Assembly: GCA_017645305.1 (NCBI GenBank)
Contig: JAGCPD010000032.1
Coordinates: forward strand, 1 to 64,000
Origin: Bacteroidaceae bacterium
GTDB lineage: Bacteria; Bacteroidota; Bacteroidia; Bacteroidales; Bacteroidaceae
Length of the DNA stretch: 64,000 nt
Direction: 5' to 3'
This document shows positions 8,945 to 16,241 of the stretch, one piece after another. The translations under genes and the position numbers were made by a program. Numbering within the stretch: the first letter of the stretch is position 1; every line of letters starts with the position of its first letter. The notes beneath the pieces are model-generated. The model saw only the letters and a list, made by a program, of their open reading frames with translations, ran no database searches and was not told the DNA's origin.

Positions 8945-11005
8945 TTATATGTTTTTTAGTATTGTCAATTCGTTTATTTCGTTCGTACGACTGTAGTGCA
9001 CTTCATCTGCTATTTTACGTAATAATGCTATTCCCAAACCGCCTATCTGTCGTTCTGCCATAGCCTGTTCGGTATCTACCTCTGAATGCTTTGTCGGGTC
9101 AAAAGCTATCCCATTATCCCGCAACGTCACCTCCAATCCGCTAATCCTCTCATCCACGAATCCTCTAACCTCTAATTCCATCCACTCCGCTTGCGAGTAT
9201 TTGACGATATTCGCCACCGCTTCTTCGATGGCTACTTCGGTCTTCTTCAGCGCCCGCAGTTCCATACCGGCGCACAGACCATAGTCATGCAATGCTGCCC
9301 GCAGTTCCGGCCAACGATCCATTCGGTTCTCAACCCGTAACGTAAGCGGTTCCACGGTACCAGTCTTTCTAATCGTCATCAGCGTGATATCATCCGTCTG
9401 TTCCGCTTTCCCGATAAACGTTTCCACCTCCGTCAACAGGTTTTCGACTTGCGAACTTCTCTCAACTCTTAACTCTACACTTTCCACTATTTTACTCCAC
9501 CGCTCAAAACCCAACATCTCCCGTTTCTCGTTTCGCGCCTCCGTGATACCATCCGTATAAAGTACAATTGAATCTCCTTCACCTAACAGAACACCCTGCT
9601 CTACAAATCGAAACTTCGCATCAAATCCAAGCGGAATATTCGACACAATGGACAGCGTATCAATGGTAAATCGTAAATCGTCAAATCGCAAATGAATTGG
9701 CTTGCAGTGTGCAGCATTGCAGTAGAGCAACTCGCCCGTAGGAACATGTAACCGACCAATAAAGGCGGTGACGAACATCATACTTGGGTTATTCTCACTC
9801 AGCACATGGTTCATGTCCTCCATGATTGCTTTGGGCGATTGTATGCGTTGCACGGCAGAACGGAACAGGTTGACGGTCGCACTCATGAACATCGCAGCCG
9901 GTACGCCTTTACCGCTCACGTCACCGATGATGAAGAACAAATCCTCCCCCCTGCGGAAATAGTCATACAGGTCACCTCCCACTTCCCGCATCGGTATCAA
10001 CTTCGCTTCCACTTGCACGTCTTCCCTTTCACCTTTCACCTTAACCCCTTCACTTTTATTCGGAAGCATCCCAAGTTGTATCCCGCTGGCAATCTGCATC
10101 TCGCGTTCCATCACCTTGCTCGCCGTCTCCACGCGCACGAACGCATCGTGTTCCTTTTTGATATGGCGCAGCAACAGCCCGACGAGTAATATGCCGCTCA
10201 ACAACACCGAGAATGTGATCAAACTGATGCCGGTGATGGCGTCGCTTATATGATGCTTAGGAACACATATCACTAAACACATATCCGTCGGGGAAAGTTG
10301 CTTTTTACACACAATCATATCATCGATGTGTTCAACATTACCGCAAGCCACGATAAGCGTTCCATCCTTACTGAAAAGTTGGCAGACCGCATCGTCGTAC
10401 GGCATGATATCCTCTAACAACTGTTTCGTCCATTCCAAGGTGCAATCCGCTCCCGCCACACCTACCATCTTACCGTTCTCGTCAAACACCTTCCGCGAAT
10501 GCGTGAAGATAGGATCCTTATGGTCGCTGTCGTTGTACGGCAAACTCCAATAATCATTATCCTCACTCTCCAAAGCGCCTATGTACCAATCGCGCTCTAA
10601 ATAAGGGACATGCAAACCGAAATCATACGTAAGAATCGAATCTCTTCCCTTGCGAAACGCACAAGGGGCATACAACTGACCCTTCTTAGGAGAATACTCT
10701 GGCACATAAGCCACATAGCAGCAGTACAAATCCGGGAAACGCGAAACCACCGTCTCAACCAAAGAGTATAATTCCTCCGTATTGTCCGCAAACTCCGGGA
10801 AGAATCGAGCAATATTTTCCGTTGCCTCCACCAAGTCGTACACCTCAAAGATAAAGTCCTTGTGAGCCAGCTCCATCTTGTACTCAATCTGATTCACCAG
10901 TTCTTTCTTCTCACGGCTATACGACACGATGAACTGAATCGTCATCGTGATCACGAGAAACGCTGCACATACTATCGGAAGAGACTTCTTTTTCATTATC
11001 GCCAT
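8945..11005 (-). CDS. Cache sensor - SpoIIE phosphatase - HATPase fusion
   Basis: A membrane signalling protein of about 686 residues. A transmembrane segment (LPIVCAAFLVITM) is followed by an extracytoplasmic Cache-like sensor (RDWYIGALES, IFTHSRKVFDENG, VGVAGADCTLEW), a second transmembrane helix (near ITFSVLLSGILLVGLLL), a PP2C/SpoIIE phosphatase (metal-site motifs VGGDLYDYF, GDVSGKGVPAAMFM, LYTDGITEARN) and a C-terminal RsbW-like histidine-kinase ATPase (EEAVANIVKYS, LRDNGIAFDP, GGLGIALLRKIADE). Kinase and phosphatase of a partner switch are thus fused and placed under an external sensor. The frame is open to 11116, but a TAnnTTTG box at 11032-11039 puts transcription start near 11025, so ATG 11005 (or 10996) is the start. 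Several internal loops contain in-frame micro-repeats (near 9655-9695 and 10020-10055). It heads the synthetase operon. Confidence 0.88.
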   Translation of the reverse strand: MAIMKKKSLPIVCAAFLVITMTIQFIVSYSREKKELVNQIEYKMELAHKDFIFEVYDLVEATENIARFFPEFADNTEELYSLVETVVSRFPDLYCCYVAYVPEYSPKKGQLYAPCAFRKGRDSILTYDFGLHVPYLERDWYIGALESEDNDYWSLPYNDSDHKDPIFTHSRKVFDENGKMVGVAGADCTLEWTKQLLEDIMPYDDAVCQLFSKDGTLIVACGNVEHIDDMIVCKKQLSPTDMCLVICVPKHHISDAITGISLITFSVLLSGILLVGLLLRHIKKEHDAFVRVETASKVMEREMQIASGIQLGMLPNKSEGVKVKGEREDVQVEAKLIPMREVGGDLYDYFRRGEDLFFIIGDVSGKGVPAAMFMSATVNLFRSAVQRIQSPKAIMEDMNHVLSENNPSMMFVTAFIGRLHVPTGELLYCNAAHCKPIHLRFDDLRFTIDTLSIVSNIPLGFDAKFRFVEQGVLLGEGDSIVLYTDGITEARNEKREMLGFERWSKIVESVELRVERSSQVENLLTEVETFIGKAEQTDDITLMTIRKTGTVEPLTLRVENRMDRWPELRAALHDYGLCAGMELRALKKTEVAIEEAVANIVKYSQAEWMELEVRGFVDERISGLEVTLRDNGIAFDPTKHSEVDTEQAMAERQIGGLGIALLRKIADEVHYSRTNEINELTILKNI

Positions 11006-11031
11006 TTTTAAGTTTTGGTCAACAATTGGGA

Positions 11032-11039
11032 CAAAGATA
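11032..11039 (-). promoter_or_regulatory. -7 box of the sensor-STAS-NRPS operon
   Basis: On the minus strand this reads TATCTTTG, a match to the Bacteroidota -7 element TAnnTTTG, 26 nt before ATG 11005. A TTTG lies at 11054-11057, but its 14-nt spacing is shorter than the usual 19-21, so the -33 half is unsure. A 21-bp unit containing CAGACAAGATTGAAAGG occurs twice directly upstream (11089-11126) and could be an operator. Confidence 0.6.
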
Positions 11040-11210
11040 CGAAAAAAATTGCCCAAACCATAAAAGTACAGGCATTTTCTTCGGTTTTCAGACAAGATTG
11101 AAAGGTTTCCAGACAAGATTGAAAGGTGCTTTGCTCACATAATCACGATAGAATGGGCAGTAAGCTGCGATTTTCATTCTTTCATTTTTCTTGTTTAGCG
11201 AGGTTTAACC

Positions 11211-11339
11211 AAAACGAAAACCGTTTTAGACTTTAGGCTTTAGACGTTAGACTTTAGTAAAGATAACCGATTAGCGATTAATTGTTAATTATGCCAAATA
11301 TTCAAATGATAAAATTGTAAATAAATCGTAAATGGTAAA
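11211..11339 (+). repeat. Left arm of perfect 129-bp inverted repeat
   Basis: Identical base for base to the reverse complement of 12014-12142 in my letter-by-letter comparison. It contains AGACTTTAGGCTTTAGACG-type and TAAATCGTAAATGG-type micro-repeats. It lies between the sensor operon promoter and a non-coding spacer and holds no gene. Confidence 0.95.
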
Positions 11340-11389
11340 ATCTCGCCGAAAATGTAGTTTCTGAATTTTTGATTCTCCGTCAGGGCAAG

Positions 11390-11970
11390 ACTATTTTTTG
11401 CAGATTCTGGAGGCAAAAATATCTCATTCTTACACCAAAACTAACCATTTTGGCAACTGGCATCATGGATTTTAATTGTAGCAAGTTCGTTAAATTCGCA
11501 TCTAAAGTTCTCAAAATCAAGCACATACAATACTACTGCTTTGAATCTGTGACAGTTGTGACAGTTGTGACAGTTAAAAAATAGGCTATCCAAAAGTCAA
11601 AAGAGAACTCTAATTATATTATATTTATATAATATAATAATTAGGCTGTTTTTTTAGGATGTGAAGACGTGAAAAAGAACTGTCACAACTGTAACACTGT
11701 AACGCATGCGAAAAAAAGTGTGAAAAAAGTTTGTCATTTATTCGTGAACTGCAATAGCTATGCTATACCTTTGCACTGCGAAAGGATAAGGGTTGCAGAT
11801 GCGGCACCTAAGTAAAAATTTTGCAGCCCTGAAGGGACGCAAAATTTCCCCTTGCTGGGGAAATTTAAGTGAAAAGTGAAAGAATGAAAAGTGAAAAATG
11901 AAAATTAGAGAAAATATTTGACATGCTTTAGGCATCAGGTGTTAGGCTTTAGACATTCGCTAACCGCTAA
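11390..11970 (+). repeat. Structured non-coding element, copy A
   Basis: About 580 bp homologous to copy B at 30160-30730. Shared blocks include TACACCAAAAcTAACCATTTT, AAGCACATACAATA, GTGAAAAAAGTTTGTCATTTA and GATAAGGGTTGCAGATGCGGC. It contains an outer hairpin (arms 11561-11575 and 11678-11692), an inner AT palindrome (11610-11644), a weak promoter (TACCTTTG at 11766-11773, + strand) and two downstream hairpins sharing one arm (11817-11847 and 11842-11866). No convincing ORF. It lies between the arms of the 129-bp inverted repeat. Confidence 0.8.
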
Positions 11971-12013
11971 CCAAATCTCAATTAACAATCCAAATTAATT
12001 AACGATTTTACGA

Positions 12014-12142
12014 TTTACCATTTACGATTTATTTACAATTTTATCATTTGAATATTTGGCATAATTAACAATTAATCGCTAATCGGTTATCTTTACTAAA
12101 GTCTAACGTCTAAAGCCTAAAGTCTAAAACGGTTTTCGTTTT
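12014..12142 (-). repeat. Right arm of perfect 129-bp inverted repeat
   Basis: Reverse complement of 11211-11339 without a mismatch. Its outer edge lies about 13 bp from the point where a lipoprotein reading frame breaks off (12156), so insertion of this repeat may have cut that gene. Confidence 0.95.
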
Positions 12143-12155
12143 CGTTAAATTCCGC

Positions 12156-12293
12156 TTACCTCATGGCAGCCTGCCGGGTATAAAGTGTGTCAGTGTCAGT
12201 GGGCTGAGAGGAGGAACCGTTGTCCCTGCCGGTGCAACCCGTCAGAAGAGCTATAGCTACAATAAATAAAAAAATATATCGCGATTGGCGCAT
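12156..12293 (-). pseudogene. Truncated 5' end of a lipoprotein (possible TPR regulator)
   Basis: A 45-codon frame begins with a clear lipoprotein signal peptide (MRQSRYIFLFIVAIALLTGC, lipobox LTGC, Cys20) followed by a Ser/Thr/Asp linker and DTLYTRQAAMR, then a stop next to the inverted-repeat arm. A proper -7 box (TACCTTTG, minus strand, 12324-12331) precedes it. The 'DTLYTRQAAM' stretch recalls the start of tetratricopeptide-containing regulators in Prevotella, from memory only. I read it as the promoter and first codons of a gene whose remainder was lost. Confidence 0.5.
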
Positions 12294-12323
12294 TTCCACA
12301 ACTTTATTCTTCAATTTTCAATG

Positions 12324-12331
12324 CAAAGGTA
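12324..12331 (-). promoter_or_regulatory. -7 box before truncated lipoprotein
   Basis: Minus-strand TACCTTTG, matching TAnnTTTG, 30 nt before the ATG at 12293. It would still make a short transcript running into the inverted repeat. Confidence 0.5.
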
Positions 12332-12449
12332 AAATTTTTTATTCAATAGTATAGAAAAATAAACAGAAAAATTATCATTGACACCAAGAGAAACCTGCTA
12401 AATGTCAACAAAATCCATCAAATCCTTTCATTTTGAAGACAAAAATGTG

Positions 12450-12457
12450 TAATTTTG
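12450..12457 (+). promoter_or_regulatory. -7 box for the 12.48-kb gene
   Basis: TAATTTTG on the plus strand. Transcription would start near 12463, which argues against the TTG at 12455 and the ATG at 12464 and for the ATG at 12482. Confidence 0.6.
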
Positions 12458-12481
12458 CAGCACATGAAAAGACTCTCCCTT

Positions 12482-15400
12482 ATGAAGAAAACTATTCTAA
12501 CCCTGACCGTCATGATGACTGCCCTGACAGCATGGGCCAATGATGGCCGTACCGACGTGACGGCTCAATTCCTCACCAACCCTTCGTTCGAAACCGACAA
12601 CATCTCAACCCTGTCGCCAGTCAACAACTCCGCTGACGGACTACGCGGATATAGCGTGGACGCCCCAAAGGGCTGGACGGTTAATAAAGAGTCGAATGTG
12701 GTGAGCCTCATCGTCACGGCAAACTGCTATACGGACAACAATTTTGGCAAGGTAACGACCCTTGCCGACGGCAGTCAGGCCTACTACCTGCGCATGGGAT
12801 GGAGCACTGGCGTTTCCTCTATCCGCCAAACCATAGCTGCGCTGCCTAAAGGAAGATACCAGTTGCAGGCCAGCATTCGCTCGGCATACGCCAACCAAGC
12901 CACCTCTTCCTACGGCTTGGTGGCTCCTGGCAGCAGCACCAGCACCACTTTCACACAAGGTTCGCAAGGCTGCATGACCAGCATGAAATGGGATGTCAAG
13001 ACAGTCAACTTCGAGCAAATGACCGACGGAACGGCGACCGTAGGCTTCGACATAACTTGGCAATCGGGCGGCTCATGCATCCTCTTTGATGATGTGCGCC
13101 TCTATCAGCTCAGCGACGACTACATCGAACCCGAAGACCCTTCAGAAGCCAGCCCAACGGAAGGTCGTATTGTAGCAGACTTTGTCGGTGAGACCGACAT
13201 GAAAGTCGACTTGCTGCAAATGCTTGCCAACTTCGCCACCTACATGAAGAACGACTTCCAGGACTGCCAGTGGCCCAACAGCATCGACGAGGTATGCGGC
13301 TGCTTCCGAGGCGAGAACACGATGGCCAACGATGAACGAGGCGTGCGACCCAATGCCGACCTCTCGATGATATGCGCGTTCCTTGTCAAATATGGAAAGG
13401 GAAAGGTGACACTACCGACGGGCGTGACGTGGGACGACCTGGAGCAGATGGCCATGAAAAGCCTTGTCTTCTCTTACTCCACCCACAAAGCCAACAAACT
13501 GAAAGTGTGCTCAGGCAGCAACTACTGGGGTTCCGTCTCCAATGCCGACCATGTCTGGGAAAGTTCGCTATGGGCGATGTCGGTGGCCTATAGCGCATTC
13601 TTCCAATGGGACAAGCTCAGCGATGCTCAAAGGAACTATATCTACCAATTGCTGAAGGCCGAGTGCAACTACGAACTGGAGCGCAGCATTCCCACAGGCT
13701 ATGCCGGCGACACGAAAGCCGAAGAGAATGGATGGGAGGCCGACATCCTGGCTGCCACGCTGGGCATGTTCCCCAACGACCCGCTGGCACCGCGCTGGTT
13801 CCAGCGTCTGCGGGAGTTTGCCATCAACAGCTATTCGCAGAAGGACGATGCCCTGGACAACACCATCATAGACCCCGATTATGACCAGAAGACGGTTAGC
13901 GACCTCTACAAGGGCAAGAACCTCTATGACGACTTCACGCTCCATAACCACAACTACTTCCACACCTCCTATCAGAACGTTGTGGTGCAGGAACTTGGCG
14001 AGGCAGCCCTGGCCTTGAAACTCTTCCAAAAGGGACTCTTCGGGACGGAACAATGGCGAACCAACGCCCTGATGCACAACAACCAGAAGGTGATGGACGA
14101 GGTGCTCTACTGGCTGGCACTTGCCGATGGCGAACTGGCTATGCCTAATGGTAACGACTGGAGCCTGTTCCTCTACGACCAAATCACCTCCTACTCCACC
14201 AACGCCTGCTTCTTGCGCGACCCACATGCCTTGATGCTCGAAAACCTGGCTTACAAGATGATAAAGGCGCGACAGACAACAACTGCAGACGGTTCGTGGC
14301 TGCTGCGACCCGATGTTGGGGCACGTCGAATGGGTGTCGAGGCCCATCGTGTGATGATGACTTGGCTCATGCACGAGATGCTCCCGACTGCTGATATGAC
14401 CGCCATCAATTGGGAAGACTTCAACCGCCAATACTCGCAAGCGAAGGTTTTCTCCTCGCAGAACATCGTCCGTGCCGCTACAGACAGCCGCTTCACCTGC
14501 TTCTCGTGGAGCACAGGCCTGAAGAGCTATACAGGCTATATCGCCTCTAACTCGGTGGATAAGAACAAGATAGTCGTTCCATTCCGTGCCAACAACACGG
14601 GCAACTTCCTCGGTTGGTACGAAGTGCAGGGCAAAGCGACTAACGCCACACCTGTGGAGCAGCAGAGTGAAGATGGCGAATGGTCGATGTTTAATGTTCA
14701 ATGCATAGGCAACGGCTTCGTGATGAACGGAGAACTGCAAACCAACGACGATGTGCTGAACAACCGCTTCGCCCTCTACTCCACCCCGGGTAATGTCGTC
14801 ATCTATCTCGACTATGTCCGCGCCAATCAGAATGCCACCATCTCAGCAGAAAAGGGAGGACTGATGGCCATCAGCGTAGATGAACTGACAAAGACAAGTC
14901 GTAAGCTCTACATCGAGGAATCCGATGCCAATAGCCAACGTATCACAGCAAAACAGCTCGACGGCTCGGTCTTCACAAAGCTCCCGGCAAGCTGGGTGAA
15001 CATCGACAACGAACTGGGCATCATTTCCTCCACACAGCAAATTGCATTCGGTGACAAAGCCAACAATAACTCCATCAACACGGCAAAGCTCTACACACTT
15101 TATTCCGACCAGAGCCGGCAGGTGAAGAAGGGCGATGTGGTGGACAGACGCTATGTCTTCTACTACAGCAAGGTAACAGCCCAGGAAACGATGGAACTGA
15201 ATGAACTGGTGGGCGCACTTCAAGCCGAAGAAGGCTGGAACGGTGCCCTCGCCTTCGACCCCGACCAGACAGGCTATCTGCTACTGTCCAACTTCTGTGG
15301 CACCCAACAATGTATGCTGACCGACACACAGACACCATACGGAGCACCTGTGTTTACGGAAAGGACAAGAATTAGTTCGAAGGGTTCTACCGCCACGTTC

Positions 15401-15829
15401 CAGGCCGACACGAACCACTCTGTCGTCAACACATTGAAGTTCTTCATCAACGGCGACGGATTGGACGCCATACAGGAAAAGGGCGATTCAACTGCTATCT
15501 ATCTGCTCAACAACGTGAAAGGCAATAATGTAGTCACCATCTCTGCTTCCGACCAAAGCCAGATAATGAGCAAGAAAGTCACATTGTCCAATATGGTACT
15601 GAAGGCATATATCCAGGAAGGTGAACTGATAGTTGAAGAAGCCGACTACTTCCCAGGCGATGAAGAGACTGACATCTCTTCAATTGACAACAGACAACAG
15701 ACAACAGACAACAGTCCTATTTACACCCTGGCTGGCCAGCGCATCAGTTCCAAAGCTATTCAACGGAAAGGAATATATATCGTAGGTGGAAAGAAGGTTA
15801 TGGTAATGAAGGGCGTAATGGGAGAATAA
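12482..15829 (+). CDS. Large secreted protein, likely carbohydrate-active, family not recognised
   Basis: About 1115 residues with a signal peptide (MKKTILTLTVMMTALTAWA). Residues about 25-200 look like a carbohydrate-binding beta-sandwich (FLTNPSFETDN at the start, GGSCILFDDVRLYQL at the end). Residues about 220-650 are helical and aromatic-rich (HVWESSLWAMSVAYSAFF, AEENGWEADILAATLGMFP, HNHNYFHTSYQN, RRMGVEAHRVMMTWLMHEM), recalling the (alpha/alpha) toroid of heparinase- or hyaluronate-lyase-like enzymes; a beta-rich region follows. The C-terminus (IYTLAGQRI..KGIYIVGGKKV) is the tail seen on other secreted proteins of this lineage and on the GH76 protein nearby. Positions 15685-15717 carry an in-frame 'ACAGACAAC' repeat. 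I could not place it in a named lyase or hydrolase family. Start chosen from the -7 box. Confidence 0.7.
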   Translation: MKKTILTLTVMMTALTAWANDGRTDVTAQFLTNPSFETDNISTLSPVNNSADGLRGYSVDAPKGWTVNKESNVVSLIVTANCYTDNNFGKVTTLADGSQAYYLRMGWSTGVSSIRQTIAALPKGRYQLQASIRSAYANQATSSYGLVAPGSSTSTTFTQGSQGCMTSMKWDVKTVNFEQMTDGTATVGFDITWQSGGSCILFDDVRLYQLSDDYIEPEDPSEASPTEGRIVADFVGETDMKVDLLQMLANFATYMKNDFQDCQWPNSIDEVCGCFRGENTMANDERGVRPNADLSMICAFLVKYGKGKVTLPTGVTWDDLEQMAMKSLVFSYSTHKANKLKVCSGSNYWGSVSNADHVWESSLWAMSVAYSAFFQWDKLSDAQRNYIYQLLKAECNYELERSIPTGYAGDTKAEENGWEADILAATLGMFPNDPLAPRWFQRLREFAINSYSQKDDALDNTIIDPDYDQKTVSDLYKGKNLYDDFTLHNHNYFHTSYQNVVVQELGEAALALKLFQKGLFGTEQWRTNALMHNNQKVMDEVLYWLALADGELAMPNGNDWSLFLYDQITSYSTNACFLRDPHALMLENLAYKMIKARQTTTADGSWLLRPDVGARRMGVEAHRVMMTWLMHEMLPTADMTAINWEDFNRQYSQAKVFSSQNIVRAATDSRFTCFSWSTGLKSYTGYIASNSVDKNKIVVPFRANNTGNFLGWYEVQGKATNATPVEQQSEDGEWSMFNVQCIGNGFVMNGELQTNDDVLNNRFALYSTPGNVVIYLDYVRANQNATISAEKGGLMAISVDELTKTSRKLYIEESDANSQRITAKQLDGSVFTKLPASWVNIDNELGIISSTQQIAFGDKANNNSINTAKLYTLYSDQSRQVKKGDVVDRRYVFYYSKVTAQETMELNELVGALQAEEGWNGALAFDPDQTGYLLLSNFCGTQQCMLTDTQTPYGAPVFTERTRISSKGSTATFQADTNHSVVNTLKFFINGDGLDAIQEKGDSTAIYLLNNVKGNNVVTISASDQSQIMSKKVTLSNMVLKAYIQEGELIVEEADYFPGDEETDISSIDNRQQTTDNSPIYTLAGQRISSKAIQRKGIYIVGGKKVMVMKGVMGE

Positions 15830-15867
15830 CTACAGTCCTTCAGATGTGGAACAATGAACGAAATAAA

Positions 15868-15954
15868 ATGACCAGAATTGTCAGAGAAGCAAAACCATCG
15901 GATATGGCTGATATAATGGCAGTTATGGATGCCACGAAAAATTCGCACAACTAA
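15868..15954 (+). pseudogene. N-terminal scrap of a GNAT acetyltransferase
   Basis: A 28-codon frame starting MTRIVREAKPSDMADIMAVM resembles the first strand and helix of GNAT N-acetyltransferases and then stops. No continuation is visible before the tRNA at 15987. Probably a deletion remnant. Confidence 0.4.
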
Positions 15955-15986
15955 TTGTAAGCCAATTTGCCGTGCGAATTAATCTG

Positions 15987-16071
15987 CGGAGAGAGAGGGA
16001 TTCGAACCCCCGGTGCCTCTCAGCACGCCGGTTTTCAAGACCGGTGTAATCGACCACTCTACCATCTCTCC
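15987..16071 (-). tRNA. tRNA-Ser (UGA)
   Basis: An 85-nt cloverleaf on the minus strand. The acceptor GGAGAGA pairs with TCTCTCC, the anticodon loop is CTTGAAA with anticodon TGA (16035-16037), there is a long variable arm (GTGCTGAGAGGCAC) as expected for serine, and the T-loop is GGTTCGAATCC. CCA is not encoded. A TACCTTTG box at 16110-16117 (minus) is a plausible promoter. Confidence 0.95.
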
Positions 16072-16109
16072 GAACTCTCTTTCAAGAGGCTTTTGGTCTA
16101 AAAGCGCTG

Positions 16110-16117
16110 CAAAGGTA
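16110..16117 (-). promoter_or_regulatory. -7 box for tRNA-Ser
   Basis: Minus-strand TACCTTTG, 39 nt upstream of the tRNA 5' end. Confidence 0.5.
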
Positions 16118-16241
16118 AGGACTTTACGTGAAATTGCCAAACATCCGGACGACTTTTTTTATTAATTCATAAGATTAAGGGGGTGAAGTTCGTCTTCATC
16201 CCTCCTAAACCCTTATGTTCTTAAACCTTTTTACTCTCTTA

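Noticed and set aside
11369..11584. 71-codon frame in element copy A
   Set aside because: Not maintained in copy B and ends in the hairpin repeat (VTVVTVVTV); treated as non-coding.
11390..11970. Insertion sequence or MITE
   Set aside because: No transposase, no matching terminal repeats at the ends of both copies, and no target duplication seen; homology between copies fades gradually.
13568..14740. 390-codon minus-strand frame opposite the large secreted protein
   Set aside because: The plus frame has a signal peptide, promoter and export tail; the antisense frame is rich in His/Val/Cys and resembles no family.
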